64,000 nt of DNA from Siderastrea radians (taxonomy: Eukaryota; Cnidaria; Anthozoa; Scleractinia; Rhizangiidae): contig OZ024898.1 in the NCBI GenBank assembly GCA_964017195.1, positions 5,853,482 to 5,917,481 on the forward strand, given 5' to 3'. Every line of letters starts with the position of its first letter. The first letter of the stretch is position 1. Below are positions 1 to 10,789 of the stretch, piece by piece. The notes beneath the pieces are model-generated. The model made no database searches. It saw only the letters and a program-made list of their open reading frames with translations, and was not told where the DNA came from. Position numbers and translations under genes: made by a program.

Positions 1-600
1 ACTGATTTCCTTTCGCTGTCGATCAAAACTCAATTCAAAGAACCGCTTTGAAGGCTTGAAGAATTGTTTTCGCCCCAGGAAAAACCAATAAAAGTCAAAT
101 TATCAATATTACCGGTTCGGCAAGATAGAAACCATTTCTTTTATCTGAACATTTGAAGTATTTCGTACCAAACGAATTTACAAAACATAGTGCGCAGTAA
201 ATGTTTTGAAATTATTCTACAGGTAAGTTTTTCTTTGCATTACGGAAAAAAAAACGTATTACCACCAAACTATCGCACTATCACTTAATTAAGCAAATAA
301 GAGAACACTTCTTTTATCCGGAAATGTGGAGTATTTCCCAGAAAACTAACTTGAAAAAAAATTACTTGTTTTTAGCGAGCCGACTGCTGATAAAAATATA
401 GCGCGCGGTGAATTGTTTTGAAATTCTCTTGTACGCTTTTTAATTTTGTTTCGCAAGTATAAAATAGATTTACGGTGAAACTGAGATTGAAACTACCACT
501 TCAGCAAAATAGAAAGCGAATCTTTCACCTGATTGTTTGTAATATTTTCTTTGTAGCGGCTGGTTAGTCAACATTTCGGCATGAATAAGTCTCTTTATTG
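1..600. repeat. Degenerate tandem repeat, unit about 170-210 bp
   Basis: Three diverged units can be lined up by a shared phrase beginning TTCTTTTATC near 137 and 309, with a weaker match near 521. A second shared phrase, ATAGYGCGCRGT followed by TGTTTTGAAATT, occurs near 188 and 398. The first unit contains a splice-donor-like CAGGTAAGT near 221. No coding potential is visible. It may be an old duplicated non-coding exon or a decayed satellite. Confidence 0.45.
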
Positions 601-1640
601 AGTCAAAATCTGTCTGTTTCACAAGGTATTTCTTTCGCTCACTGCAAGTTTTGCTACACTAATTTTTTCTTTTAAATTCTTTCCCTGTTATTTCATGATG
701 TGAAGACAATAAAAACCTTCCAAGTAGTCTACATTGTTTTTGCTAACAACACCATAAATTAAACGTGTGTGTGTGTGTTTTTTATGTCTTTTTTCTAAAT
801 GGGAATGTTTTCTCAGAAACACGAATCGGAGTTCGCGAAAAATTTGCCCTGGCACGGAAACGGTGCCAGACTTTTTTCCTGTGACCTGGACGTACAAAAG
901 GCTTCCGTGGACGGATCAAAACAGCCAGTGAAAGAAACTTGGTAAAAAGGCGACTATTCTAGGGCCTTTATAAGGTTTCACTGGAGATGATAGAGTTTTG
1001 AAGTCACCGTCCTCTCTAGCACAGTTCAGTTGCACAGCCTCGGAATATAAGCTTACTGCGCCTCATATGCGGCTGAGTTGACGATCGCCTTGATAACATT
1101 GAAGAGGACATGATTCAAGTGAATTGTCACCTAAGTTCCAGTCGTTTTCAGTTCTTCCTGACAGAACCAAGTAAGTGAGCCTTGCCTACACGCAGCTTTT
1201 AAAAGACCGGCGCAAAATATTAAATCCAGACGAGAGCGCGACGCCATTTTTTTTGTTCCTTTTTTGAGTCTCACGGATAAATTGAAACCCAGTCTGCGCG
1301 CGCCCAACAAAACTGTTTCGAGCCACCTTAAGCTACAGCTACAACCTTATGATCTCTCTTTTTTTTTTTATCAATTTCACTTCTTTCCCTAATGTTTACC
1401 ACTTACCTTTGGATAGTTGTCTTTTCAAAATGAATCCGCCGTATGCAAAAGTGATTTAGTCTGACTTTTGACGTTAATTTTATTTTACATTTTCAGGGCT
1501 TAAAAAGCTTGTAGCGCCCTATTCGAAAAATTCTTATCTGAATCCAAACAAACAACGTGCTCGTTATATTACCATTCATTGAACAGCTCAAGACGAGAGG
1601 CCGAGTTTTCTCTGAGCAAGTAACCCTTCTCTTTGACTAT
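601..1640. other. Non-coding AT-rich stretch, no gene seen
   Basis: Frames are short and none shows recognisable protein features. The only structure noted is a solo TIR-like end near 1310-1334 (GAGCCACCTTAA), which matches the termini of the large foldback at 15179-17101. It could be the remnant of a related element. Confidence 0.5.
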
Positions 1641-1644
1641 CAGC

Positions 1645-1680
1645 CGCCATTTTGGATGACGTCACAGGCCCCCAGCAGCG
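1645..1680. promoter_or_regulatory. CRE plus YY1-like core-promoter motif
   Basis: A GCCGCCATTTTGG block resembles the YY1 consensus on the reverse strand. It lies directly beside a perfect palindromic CRE (TGACGTCA). This pairing is common at TATA-less animal promoters. No coding exon can be joined to it within the window, so whether it is active, and in which direction, is unknown. Confidence 0.35.
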
Positions 1681-1998
1681 CTATAGCTCATTTCCTTGTC
1701 GGGTAGAGCACATCATTGGCTATTACTAACAAAGGTGAATTTTCCTGTTTTTTTTTTCGTAATATTGTGAAACAACGAAGACCTGGGGGGTCCATCAATC
1801 CATCTTGTACCACGGAGGGGGTTTGAGTATGCTTGTATGTCTGAGGCTTAATATATCACCGTTAGGGGAACCTTTGGCCTGACTGCACCTCACTGTCAAG
1901 GTCATTTTTTTTTTCGGAAAGATAGCTGTCACTTTCAAAATGCATTTCTTCTTTACTGTCAATCGTCTAAACCTTACCCTTGGCTAGAAATCGTCTTA

Positions 1999-2160
1999 CG
2001 CCGTACCCCTTACCGTCGTAAGTCGTAAGCAGTACCCTTAGGAAGAGCCTAATTTGTTTGTTGCAAGGTAAAAAAGGCAGGCCGTTTACAGCGTCTTCCA
2101 GTGCACTCACACGCCGTCTTTGTAGTTCAAAAGTCAAGAACAGAATCAGTGCATGTACTG
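1999..2160 (-). pseudogene. Minus-strand exon-like fragment A: hydrophobic segment plus heptad-like helix
   Basis: Read on the minus strand, the frame gives a hydrophobic stretch (ALILFLTFEL) followed by QRRRVSALEDAVNGL, a helix with leucine/valine spacing suggestive of a coiled coil. An acceptor-like pyrimidine tract ending CACAG lies just upstream (about 2157), and a donor G|GTAAGG lies at the downstream end (about 1999). A second, related copy is at 5730-5830. Conservation of both peptide and donor in two places suggests a former duplicated exon of a membrane or secreted protein. The family is not recognised. Confidence 0.35.
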
Positions 2161-2284
2161 TGAGGACCAAGAAAAATACAGAAACCTTCTGCAGTGTCCG
2201 AAGAAGCGAAATGCGTTTTTATCACTCTTTTTCAGGTTTAGTTTGCTGTCGGCTATTGGACCATTAGTTTCGAACGGTCTTGTC

Positions 2285-2400
2285 TGACTTATGTATAGGG
2301 CATCGCAGAAAAAAAGATCAATGGATTAACTGATGAACGGACGAACGGATGGACGGACAAACAGACGAGCATAAGAAGAGATGGATGGCAAGCAAATTGT
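2285..2400. repeat. Degenerate (GGAC/GGAT)n simple repeat
   Basis: GAACGGACGAACGGATGGACG-type tetranucleotide imperfect repeats occupy about 2330-2370. They lie just after the fragment-A block, and the paralogous fragment-B block at 5.7-6.0 kb is likewise followed by a (GATT)n tract. Confidence 0.45.
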
Positions 2401-2889
2401 CTATATAAGGAGCTTTTGGTTCTGAATAGCTTCTTTCTGGATCTCGAGTTCTGTTTCGCTTTCAACTTTAGAAGTTACCGATTTGCATTCGAGGGACTCT
2501 AAAAGCTCCAAACCACTACCCAGATTACTTGTAACATCAGCAGTTTCACATAATTTCGTGCTTAATTTGGCGGATGCAGAATAAAGAAAAATAAAATGTA
2601 TTTATAGATCTCCGCAATGCAGCCCACGTAGTTTGTTTTGGCATCGACTCCGTTCCTGCTATGACGTCACAGCGTGACTATGCCCTGGTCTCCCTTGCGC
2701 GTTTTTAAACGGCAAAAGCGCGGGGAAGGAAAATCAAAATCGAAAAATAATTATTGGAGTATTCATATCAGGATGCCATTTAGATTCGTTCAGGCAAATA
2801 AAAAAAAAATCAGTCATATACACTTTAAAGTTTCATACAGGGATGTTTCCACCTTGAGGATCAACCCTTACAAATTAAAGTAATATACT

Positions 2890-3445
2890 AATCTTCATCG
2901 AAATGTTAATCCTTCCACATAGAATTCTTCAAGCCTTTCTTAAACTATTTCGGGCATTTTTTAAAAACAAAAATAAATAAAGTGCAATCATTCTGTAAGT
3001 GGTCTACCTTTGCCATCTTTATTGCAAAGATAGACTCCCAGCTACCAATCAGAATATTCGCTTTCGCACTTGAGCAACTCAAAAAAGAAATGAATTTTAT
3101 ACTTTTGTGATACTTTCTATAAAGGCTGGTTTCCATATGATCGCTACGGTCGCTCCCTAAAAAGTTGAGCGGTCGTTGCGACTTTGATTGCTGAGCAGTT
3201 TCCACATAGGCTGGTTTCCATACGATTGCTGTGTTTGTTACGATTGCTAAAAAGTGGTTTCCACATAACCACAACGATTTGCTGAACGTTTTTGCCAGCG
3301 ATCGTAGCGATCATAGCGATCATATGGAAACCAGCCTTAGCAGCAACGCTCTGGAGTAACTAACCACTCTCTTGCGGAATGTGAATTGCGTCTCTCGAGA
3401 CTCGATTCTGGTTTCGAGAGACTGGTTGATCACCACTGAAGTTTA
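2890..3445. repeat. Duplicated segment, copy 1 (partner 7535-7965)
   Basis: The sequence around TCATCGAAATG, TTGCCATCTTTATTGCAAAG, CTTTCGCACTTGAGCAA and CTCTTG..GAATGTGA recurs in the same order at 7535-7965. It is clearly diverged. Copy 1 carries an extra MITE (3124-3336) that copy 2 lacks, so the pair gives a filled and an empty site. Confidence 0.65.
3124..3336. mobile_element. MITE with GGCTGGTTTCCATATGATCG inverted ends
   Basis: The left end GGCTGGTTTCCATATGATCG is mirrored at the right end by CGATCATATGGAAACCAGCC, so the TIRs are near-perfect over about 25 bp. The flanks are TAAA and TTAG, probably decayed TTAA duplications, because the sibling at 19447-19642 has intact TTAA on both sides. 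There is no coding capacity. It is absent from the paralogous segment near 7865, which shows it inserted after that duplication. Confidence 0.75.
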
Positions 3446-3503
3446 AACAATAAGTTTTGTTGAAGAGTGATTGTAAAAACGGATTAACAGATTTTGAAAA
3501 AAG

Positions 3504-3691
3504 GCTAAGTTCTGATTGGTGTTATTCTCAAAGGCTATTCATTTTGTTCGCATTCCTTAACGCAACGTCGCTCTTCAAAAGAGTCAAAGCGGCTTTTCGA
3601 TGCTCAGTCAGCGCTTCAGCTCTGATCAAAAAACGAAGACGTTTCCGCTCGAGTTGAACCAGGTATATCAAAGTTCACACGATAACTGAGG
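3504..3691 (+). other. 5'-exon-like block, copy 0 (disrupted)
   Basis: This is homologous to 11360-11552 and 27097-27277. All three begin near GCTAAGTTCTGATTGG and end at a conserved donor-like site, CTGAG|GTA. Here the element 3694-4501 is inserted immediately after GTA, destroying the rest of the GTAAGA donor. The frame across the block is open but not conserved between copies (indels), so a non-coding 5' exon is more likely than a coding one. Homology resumes after the element, from 4502 to about 5070. Confidence 0.55.
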
Positions 3692-3693
3692 TA

Positions 3694-4501
3694 CCGTATT
3701 TTCTCGATTAAGAGCCGGGGGCGTTTATTTAAAATTCGGCCTCGTAGACCCGGCGTTTATTCGAACCCGGCGTTTAATCGGGGCCCGGCGTTTATTTATT
3801 AAATGCATTTTTCAACCATCCATTTTTAATATCAGTACTGGAAGTTTATTGAACCAAGAACCAAATTTCAACAAAAACGGTAAAAAAATGTGAAACAATG
3901 TCATCAACGTTGTCTCATCTAAGTGAAACTAGTGAGTTATTCATTAAGAAAAAACTCCACTGACAGAAACAGTGATCGAACTCTTCTCAACCGTTACGTT
4001 TCTTCGTATAAGAGACGGAGGAAGTGTATCGGTAACTGCTGGACAGCAAACGTACTGTGCAAGCAATTTAGAACAAGGTGGTGCCGAGGTTCCTGCTTCA
4101 TCAGTTCTGAGAAAAGCAAAATTATGGAACGATTCAAGGAACTACTGGAGAAACGCTGGAGAGACCCTCGAGATGATCCTTGCTTGATGTACACACCCGC
4201 AGAAAAGACACCATGATTTAAAAGAGATTGACACGATACCTGATGTGTCGTTTGTTTCATCTGTTTTAGTTAGAAGTACTTTTGTAAAAGGTAGTTTGGT
4301 TTGAATATCAGTGTATAAATTCAAATATAATGGTAGAAAGAGAACTAGTATGAAGTAACGACACATAATCCTGATTTAGTCTACCCACCTCGAATAAACG
4401 CCGGGACCTCAAATAAACGCCGGCACCCCGAATAAAAAAACTCGGCCCTGCATGTAGACCCGGCGTTTATTTGAACCCGGTGTTTAATCGACAAAATACG
4501 G
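3694..4501. mobile_element. 808-bp TIR element with TA target duplication
   Basis: The termini are CCGTATTTTCTCGATTAA and its near-perfect reverse complement TTAATCGACAAAATACGG. They are flanked by TA at 3692-3693 and 4502-4503. Subterminal CCCGGCGTTTATT repeats occur at both ends in mirror orientation. A TA duplication is typical of the Tc1/mariner superfamily. Internal frames (3923-4260) are short and show no recognisable transposase, so it is probably non-autonomous. Removing it restores the GTAAGA donor seen in the two homologous copies. Confidence 0.75.
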
Positions 4502-5070
4502 TAAGAGTGTTACACATTTTTCCTAGGTATAACAGTATATCCTAGCTGGAATCCAATCTCTTTGATGGCTTTCTTGTACTTTCCACGGTTATCGGTTGAA
4601 AGCCTTGCCGATTGGACACTAAATCAGCGTACATCGTGATGCCTACAAAAAAAATCGAAATATCGCTTTTGAATGTTTGAAACGGCAACCTGAGTCCAGA
4701 CTTCCATTGGGTAGCGAACAGGTCTCGGACGTACGCCTTAAAAATTGGCTTTCAGTCGATCACACATTTAGCTAGAAAGACCACTAAGAGTTTTAATTTA
4801 TTCACGCACCAAAAATCCACTGCGAAATGTGCTTAATATTTGAGTCTGTGGATATATTCCTAAGAGTCACCATTCAATTGAAAGGTATCGAGAAAAACCT
4901 TGAAGTGGCACTGTTTACTATTCAAATTTTCATACAAGAAGCAAGAACTTGCATCAACAAAAGCATCTTTTTCATGTGCTTGATCTGCGCTTACGATGCG
5001 TAGAAAAACTCCGAAGACGACGGTGGGAACAGAATCAAATACTTGGAGTGCATAAATGTGGTATTTCAGG
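4502..5070. repeat. Intron-like block, copy 0 of the triplicated 5' region
   Basis: It aligns with 11554-12130 and 27279-27870 through shared phrases such as TATATCCTAGCTGGAATCCAA, TTGAATGTTTGAAA and CCTGAGTCCAGACTTCCA. Homology stops near 5070. No exon is visible after this point in copy 0, so it looks like a truncated duplicate. Confidence 0.6.
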
Positions 5071-5725
5071 CGATTTCAAACGCGCTCGATTGAAACAGAA
5101 GTTCAGAGGAATATCTAATTACTAAAACACAAAACAATCTCCCAGAGAAATTTTTAATTGGTTTAAAATACAGTAGAACCCCCTTTTAGTAAAGTCTGAT
5201 AGGCACAGCACTTGCACGCAGGGTGTAACAACAATACGCTTTCAATGGACAATCTTGTTTCTCGCGACTCCGATGTAACGAATTAGTGCCAATTGCAAGG
5301 GACTGGCAAAATGTGTTTGTTATAACGAGGGTTCGTTGATGTTGTATCGTCTTTTCCATGCATTTTACTATTTCTGTGCTGAAGAATATCTTACGTTATA
5401 CCGGGGTTTCGCTATTATCAGTGGCGGATCTAGGTTTTCTTTAAGAGGGGGAGGGGGGCTGACCTGACAGAACGATCTCGGAACAATCGGAGACAAAATC
5501 GTTTCAGTGGTAGTTTTGTTCCCTTTAATTTGAAGCTCAAACGACCCCATTGTCCAATCCGTCCCCGGATCCGCCCCTGATTATATAGGGGTTTGTTATA
5601 TTGGGTAATCGCTGTAGTTGGAATATATTGTCCATGTGATATTTTCAGTTTCAAGCTTAACTGAAGCGTTTTTAGACGTGTAAGGCCGGGGCAACTGAAT
5701 GACTACACCCTTACCGTGGCTTCCA
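5071..5725. other. Intergenic stretch, no gene seen
   Basis: AT-rich sequence with a G-run (5446-5458) and no recognisable coding or RNA feature. A short near-repeat, TATACCGGGGTTTCGCTATTAT and TATATAGGGGTTTGTTATATT, at 5398 and 5583 may mark ends of a small decayed element. Confidence 0.4.
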
Positions 5726-6021
5726 CGTCTGCAAATGTCTTTCAGACCGTCCACAGTGTCCTCCAGCACACTCAAACGTCGCCTTAGTAATTCCAAACCA
5801 AGGAAAAACCAGTGCATATTATGAGGACAAAAAATATATATATATAACGACCTTCTGCGGTGTCCGAAGGGGAGAGTTGAATCTTGAGAACTCTTCTCCA
5901 GGTTTAGTGCACTCCCTGCTTGTTCTCTGGTGTAGCGTAGCATGCACTCTATAGCTTCAAGTAGTCTTGTCGGAGTTCGTATATCCCGGGTATATAGAGC
6001 ATCGGAGTAAAAAAGACCCAT
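5726..6021 (-). pseudogene. Minus-strand exon-like fragment B, paralogue of fragment A
   Basis: The minus-strand frame contains MHWFFLGLELLRRRLSVLED, aligning with fragment A at 2.1 kb through hydrophobic residues, a triple arginine and a VLED helix. It ends with CRRGSHG at a donor-like G|GTAAGG (about 5717), the same donor position as in A. The upstream acceptor of A (CACAG) is replaced by CATAAT here, so B is probably inactive. An (AT)n tract at 5829-5843 lies just upstream of the helix. The protein family is unrecognised. Confidence 0.35.
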
Positions 6022-6027
6022 GGATTG

Positions 6028-6043
6028 ATTAATTGATTGATCA

Positions 6044-6074
<31 letters not shown>

Positions 6075-6160
6075 CTGGTCGATTGCATGGTTGGTTGGTA
6101 GTTTAGTAGATTGATTGATTGATTGATTGATTGGTTAGTTCGTTAATTGATTGATCGCTT
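6028..6160. repeat. (GATT)n microsatellite
   Basis: GATT/TTGA units run from about 6028 to 6155, interrupted by GGTT and GACT variants. Confidence 0.9.
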
Positions 6161-6255
6161 TAGATAGAACAATTGAATTTTCAGTGTTTGGGTAAATATC
6201 GATAATATCCGGAATATGAATTCCATCAGATTTTGAGGCTACATTTTGTGCTCTG

Positions 6256-6427
6256 TTACCCTGGGCACCAGAGGTTTTTTCTCGCTGGCGTCGGGTGAAA
6301 TCGGCCGGAGGCCGAGCCGCGTCGGCCGAAGGCCGACGCAACGAGCGGCGAAGCCGTCGGGGTCACAATAGAGAACATAAGACGCAACCGGAAACAGCGC
6401 AAGAAAAGCCTCTGGCACCCAGCGTAA
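6256..6427. mobile_element. 172-bp MITE with TGCTCTG target duplication
   Basis: The inverted ends TTACCCTGGGCACCAGAGG and CCTCTGGCACCCAGCGTAA bound a GC-rich core with hairpin repeats (TCGGCCGGAGGCCGA, TCGGCCGAAGGCCGA). A direct repeat TGCTCTG flanks it at 6249-6255 and 6428-6434. A 7-8 bp duplication is compatible with hAT-type elements. It has no coding capacity. Confidence 0.8.
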
Positions 6428-6439
6428 TGCTCTGTAAAC

Positions 6440-7300
6440 AAGTGAAACTACTTCCAGCCGTGTGGGTGTAGGCATAACATCAGAATGCACTAGACATCTT
6501 AAGACATTTTTAATTAACTTTCCATGTCCCTTGGTCTTTTCAGTTCAATTCATCGATTTCATGATTCGGATGATTGGCTGTAGAAAAATTCTAATCGGGA
6601 TTTCCAGGATAGATTTATGCTCTGAAAAACAGAGCAAATGTATTTTTAGTTTATATAAAATAACTGATCTACTGTGCGTGTGTAGACATAACATGAACAA
6701 AGGAAATCGCCTCAAATTAACTTTCCATCTCTCTTGGTCAACCGATCAGTTGATTGATTTTATGATCCATCGGTTTTCGAGATTAGTTTCCGTGTCCTGA
6801 AAACGAAACTGTCTTTTTGTATGCTTTTGTAATGATTCATTATGACCAAAAAAAGATATTTCTCCGGTGGTTTAGTTCAATAGCAAAGAGTTGTCGAATG
6901 ATCAGGTGATCTGTTTCGAATGTTAGCACGTACGTATTTTGAACGAGCGCTAGCTCACCAGACGTTTCTTGGGTAAATAAACAATTGATTGATTGTTTGA
7001 TTTACTGATTGATTGAATTATACAAACACAAAGAACAGCTACTCGAGCTACAAAATTTGTTTCAAAATATTTTCCGTTCTTATCCAGTAGTAGCTCAGAG
7101 CCCTTTTTAAGAATGCTACAAACTTGTCAGTGTAATAACTCCAGATCACGGACGTTACAGTTCAACTTGTCCTGGTTTTGGGATCAGTTACCATGCATGC
7201 AAAATAACATCCGATACTGCTCGAGTGTATCGATATTTCCCAACACGCTAAGGTGTATATGGTATCAAATATTCAGTATCGAACTCAGTCCACGTTATCG
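6440..7300. other. Non-coding stretch with tandem diverged motifs
   Basis: Two diverged units of about 200 bp share CTTTCCATSTCYCTTGGTC, TCATCGATTTCATGAT or TGATTTTATGATCC, and GAAAAACAGAGC or GAAAACGAAACTG (near 6520-6640 and 6720-6810). No gene is recognised. Confidence 0.35.
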
Positions 7301-7312
7301 AGCGGCAGCTTA

Positions 7313-7383
7313 GCCTACCACGCAGTCGTTTTTAGGAGAGTCGTATTACGCTCCTCCCCACAAAAACGACTGCGTAGGAGGCT
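7313..7383. repeat. Short hairpin element
   Basis: GCCTACCACGCAGTCGTTTTT and AAAAACGACTGCGTAGGAGGC form an inverted repeat around a 30-base loop. It is probably a very short MITE or a solo terminus pair. Confidence 0.6.
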
Positions 7384-7534
7384 AGCGGAGCTCTGGCAAT
7401 CTGCAAACGCCCCAACAATGATAATAATAATAATGACCGATGTTCTGAGGGGGGGGGGAGAGGGGGGTACCCAGATTGAACTTTTATGCGGAGAGACTCC
7501 ACCCTGTGGTTCAACTGTCACAAAAAAAAAAGAG

Positions 7535-7965
7535 TAATTTGCTTGTCTTCATCGAAATGGTCACTTTCCATACTGAATTCTTCAAGCCATTCTCAAATTA
7601 TTTCGGCCATTTTCGAAACACAAATCTTAAACACAATCATTTGCCATCTTTATTGCAAAGATAGACCTCTTCGCGCTGGGGAGAATAGCGCGAAAAACAA
7701 TGCACGAGCAAAGCGAACCGATGGGCAGACTGGGGTGGAGAACGGGGCCGGGCGAAGGCTCCGCCGCCTCTTTCGTTTTCTTCGCTCACCGATTTTTTTT
7801 CACGTTACTTTCGCACTTGAGCAAATTAAACAAAGAAATGAATTGTACTATTTGCAATACTTTCTAAAGCACTTCTCAAAAGTAATTTACCACTCTCTTG
7901 AAGGATGTGAGTAGCGTCTCTGACAACGCAATTCTTGCTTCGAGAGACGGTTTAATCAACACTGG
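7535..7965. repeat. Duplicated segment, copy 2 (partner 2890-3445)
   Basis: It matches 2890-3445 in order and orientation but lacks the GGCTGG MITE. An unrelated GC-rich insertion (about 7675-7800, CCGGGCGAAGGCTCCGCC) interrupts it instead. Confidence 0.6.
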
Positions 7966-7973
7966 TGTAACAG

Positions 7974-8298
7974 TAAAGGCGCTGTAACACTAAGCAATTT
8001 TTCCTGCAACTTGTCCCGCAATTTTGTTGCGTCGTTGCGAGACAAGTTGCACGCAACTTCCGGCCTAGTGTAACACCTCTACCCAACACTGGAAAACTGA
8101 TTCGTTGTAGGGTTTCGAGGATCTTTGCGAGAAGTAGAACCGACTTCTCCTTCTCGCAACGATTGCGGCACCAAAAAAGTTGCGAGACATGTTCATTTCA
8201 GGTTATGTTAGCGCTAGGCAATTTTTCCTGCAGCTTATATCGCAACAAAATTGCGAGACAAGTTGCAAAAAAGATTGTTTAGTATAACGGCGCCTTTA
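7974..8298. mobile_element. 325-bp MITE with TAAAGGCGC ends
   Basis: The ends TAAAGGCGCTGTAACACTAA and TTTAGTATAACGGCGCCTTTA are imperfect inverted repeats. Inside, the pair TTTTTCCTGCAACTTGTC..GCAA and TTGCGAGACAAGTTGCAAAA extends the homology, so most of the element can fold back. No frame of interest. Confidence 0.7.
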
Positions 8299-8611
8299 GT
8301 GTTATGAATTAATAAAAAATCCAGCGAACTCTCTACAAGAACGACGACATTCTTGCAGTAATAAAACAACAGAACAATCAGCACTTTCAGTTCTCCTTAG
8401 GTTGATGGAAACAGTAAGCCGCTGTTTATGTGAACACAAGGGCTTTGATGTTCTTAATAAATCCTAAAAGAAACCAAACGAAGAAATTTCACGACTGAGG
8501 TGCTTCTACTAATGCACAGTCAGGACAATTCATCAAGCGATCAACATCCTCACCACAGTACGAAAGAAGGGAAGACCTCGCAAATATTCGTCGTTGTCGG
8601 AGCGATTTAAG

Positions 8612-10786
8612 CACAGGCTTACCATCCTCTGTTTGTGTTGCGGACCTGTGCTAGCTGAATATTAATGGCCGCTTCGGTTGTGTACAAAGGATTTTATGAA
8701 TACGATAATTAAGGCTTTTTGAACAGAATAACGTCAAATAAAAACCTTTAGAAACATGACCACTGTGTTAATGCATGTTATTATGTGCTTCGTTTGTCGA
8801 TTTAAAGCTCCGGGAGGTGGTTTTAGAAACTTGAAGTTTGACCTACTCTATAAATATACTGTATATAGTCTCACAAGGCAGGCAGCTTCCAGAACCTCAA
8901 ATTTCCGACCGGCTTGGGATTTCGCCAAAATTAATGCACTTAACCTTGTGCCTTTGAAAAAAAAATCTCGGTTTCCGAAAGAACAGTCTTTGTAGTTTGA
9001 TTTGGCCTGATTTTGACTCATTCGAGCCGCGAACTGACCCTTAAAATCCAGCACAAACTTTCGAATCTGATGGAAAATTTGTTTCTGCCTAGGGAAGGTA
9101 CGTTTTTTCTTGGGGGGGGAAGGGCTAAGGCCTCGGAGGGGAGGGTCATCAGTGAAAGTGAGCACCAAAAGGGGAGGGCCATACCTCATGTGAGCTATGC
9201 AAGGGAGGGTCACACGTCTTTTCCAGAATTTTTTAATGAGAATTTTTGTGATGTTGCTTTCCATTTTTCTTACAGATTAAGTTTTTCTTTTCACCTACTT
9301 TGATTTAATTTGGTGTTTTATCATAGGTACTAGGTTACATTTTTACATGTATATTATGCGATGGCACATAGTTTTTCTCGGAGGACTCGTGTCCTTTTCC
9401 GTCCCTATCGAGAAGTACTTGACTCACGGTATCGTTTCTTCAGCTTCTTGCTGTTGGCTATCCGCTGCCTGATCTCCTGAGTCGTTTAGTTCTGAAGAGT
9501 TACTAGTAGATCCAACAATGCGTTCTACCCTGTCAGAAATGTCGGAAATATTTGTTTTTGAGAGGCAGATTTCGCATGCTAAACAACTAAACCTTTCTGT
9601 TAAAATAACCAACAGCAATGCCGGCTAGTCGGAGAAAGAAGAGCGTGTATTTTCCCTTAGATATTTTATGTTCAAAGCTTTTATAATACTCAAATACTTC
9701 CATATTCATACTTCAGCTATAAAACGTAAATATCCCACACTGATTGTTCGCATTTTCCTTGTTTCAGCACGCACACATTCAATATCGAGATATATTCATA
9801 TTCAAACACTTTGCGTTCACAAGCGAAACGTTCTGAGGTTTCTACAGCATGGAACATACCATGTTGTAGTGAGGGGAGGGTCGCGCTTTTGTCAGTCACC
9901 TAAAGGAGGGGGTCAGGAGTTTTTTTTTATTAAAACGCAAGGGAGGGCCAACACTTTTTTGGGAAAAAAGTACCAAAATTCTCCAGCCCTCCCCCCCAAG
10001 AAAAAACGTACCCTCCCCTATGATCTGCACAAGTTGCTTACTCAAAGGCATCTCAGGAATACAGTATTCGATGCAAATTTGAACTCGCAATCCCAAGCGG
10101 CCTGTTTGGCACACGAGAAACACGTGCAAATTGTAGGAAATAGTAAAATTTATTTCACCATTTTAATTTATCTTTATCATCATATTCTTGCGCTGTGATG
10201 CGTGGCAGCACGCGCGTGTGCCAAACAGGCCGCTTGGGACTCGCGAGTTCAAATTTGCAGCGAAAACTGCATTCCTGAGATGCCTTTGAGTAGGCAACTT
10301 GTGCAGATCATAGGCAGAAACAAATTTTCCATCAGATTCGAAAGTTTGTGCTGGATTTTAAGGATCAGTTCGGGGATTCGAATGAGACAAAATCAGGCCA
10401 AATCAAACTACAAAGACTGTTCTTTCGGAAACTGGGATTCTTTTGTCAAAGACACAAGGTTAAGTGTATTAATTTTGGCGAAATCCCAAGCCGGTCGGAA
10501 ATTTGAGGTTCTTGAAGCTGCATGCCTTGTGAGAATATATACATTTATAGAGTAGGTCAAACTTCAAGTTTCTAAAACCACCTCCCGGAGCTTTAAATCG
10601 ACAAACCAAGCACATAATAACATACATTAACACAGTGTTCATGTTTCTAAGCGGTTTTATTTGACTTTCATCCGTTCAAAAAGCCTTATTTATCATATTC
10701 ACAAAATCCTTTGTACACAACTGAAGCAGCCATTAATATTCAGCTAGCACAGGTCCGCAACACAAACAGAGGATGGTAAGCCTGTG
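8612..10786. mobile_element. Large foldback element with arms of about 480 bp
   Basis: Arm 8612-9093 is repeated in reverse complement at 10311-10786. Recognisable paired blocks are CACAGGCTTACCATCCTC, AAAGCTCCGGGAGGTGG, CGACCGGCTTGGGATTTCGC and GTTTCTGCCTA. A second inverted pair is nested in the right half (10020-10115 with 10215-10315), and a third links 9096-9125 to 9990-10018. The central 9.2-9.9 kb holds unrelated sequence including a 64-residue frame. The whole unit looks like a foldback DNA transposon rearranged more than once. No transposase is recognised. Confidence 0.75.
9424..9618 (-). CDS. Unrecognised short frame inside the foldback loop
   Basis: A 64-codon minus-strand frame lies in the single-stranded loop of the 8612-10786 foldback. 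Its C-terminal half is polar and acidic (SELNDSGDQAADSQQQEAEE), a composition unlike random AT-rich translation. The N-terminal half contains two cysteines spaced CLAC. It could be the last exon of a gene carried by the element or chance. No family is recognised and no splice partner could be identified. Confidence 0.2.
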   Translation of the reverse strand: MLLVILTERFSCLACEICLSKTNISDISDRVERIVGSTSNSSELNDSGDQAADSQQQEAEETIP

Positions 10787-10789
10787 ATT

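Noticed and set aside
688..897. Minus-strand 69-codon frame with TGKKSGTVSVPGQIF
   Set aside because: It looked mildly protein-like but has no convincing acceptor, no second copy and no family resemblance.
3923..4260. Transposase frame inside the TA-flanked element
   Set aside because: Overlapping short frames on both strands with no DDE/DDD motif or helix-turn-helix visible; most likely chance frames in a non-autonomous element.
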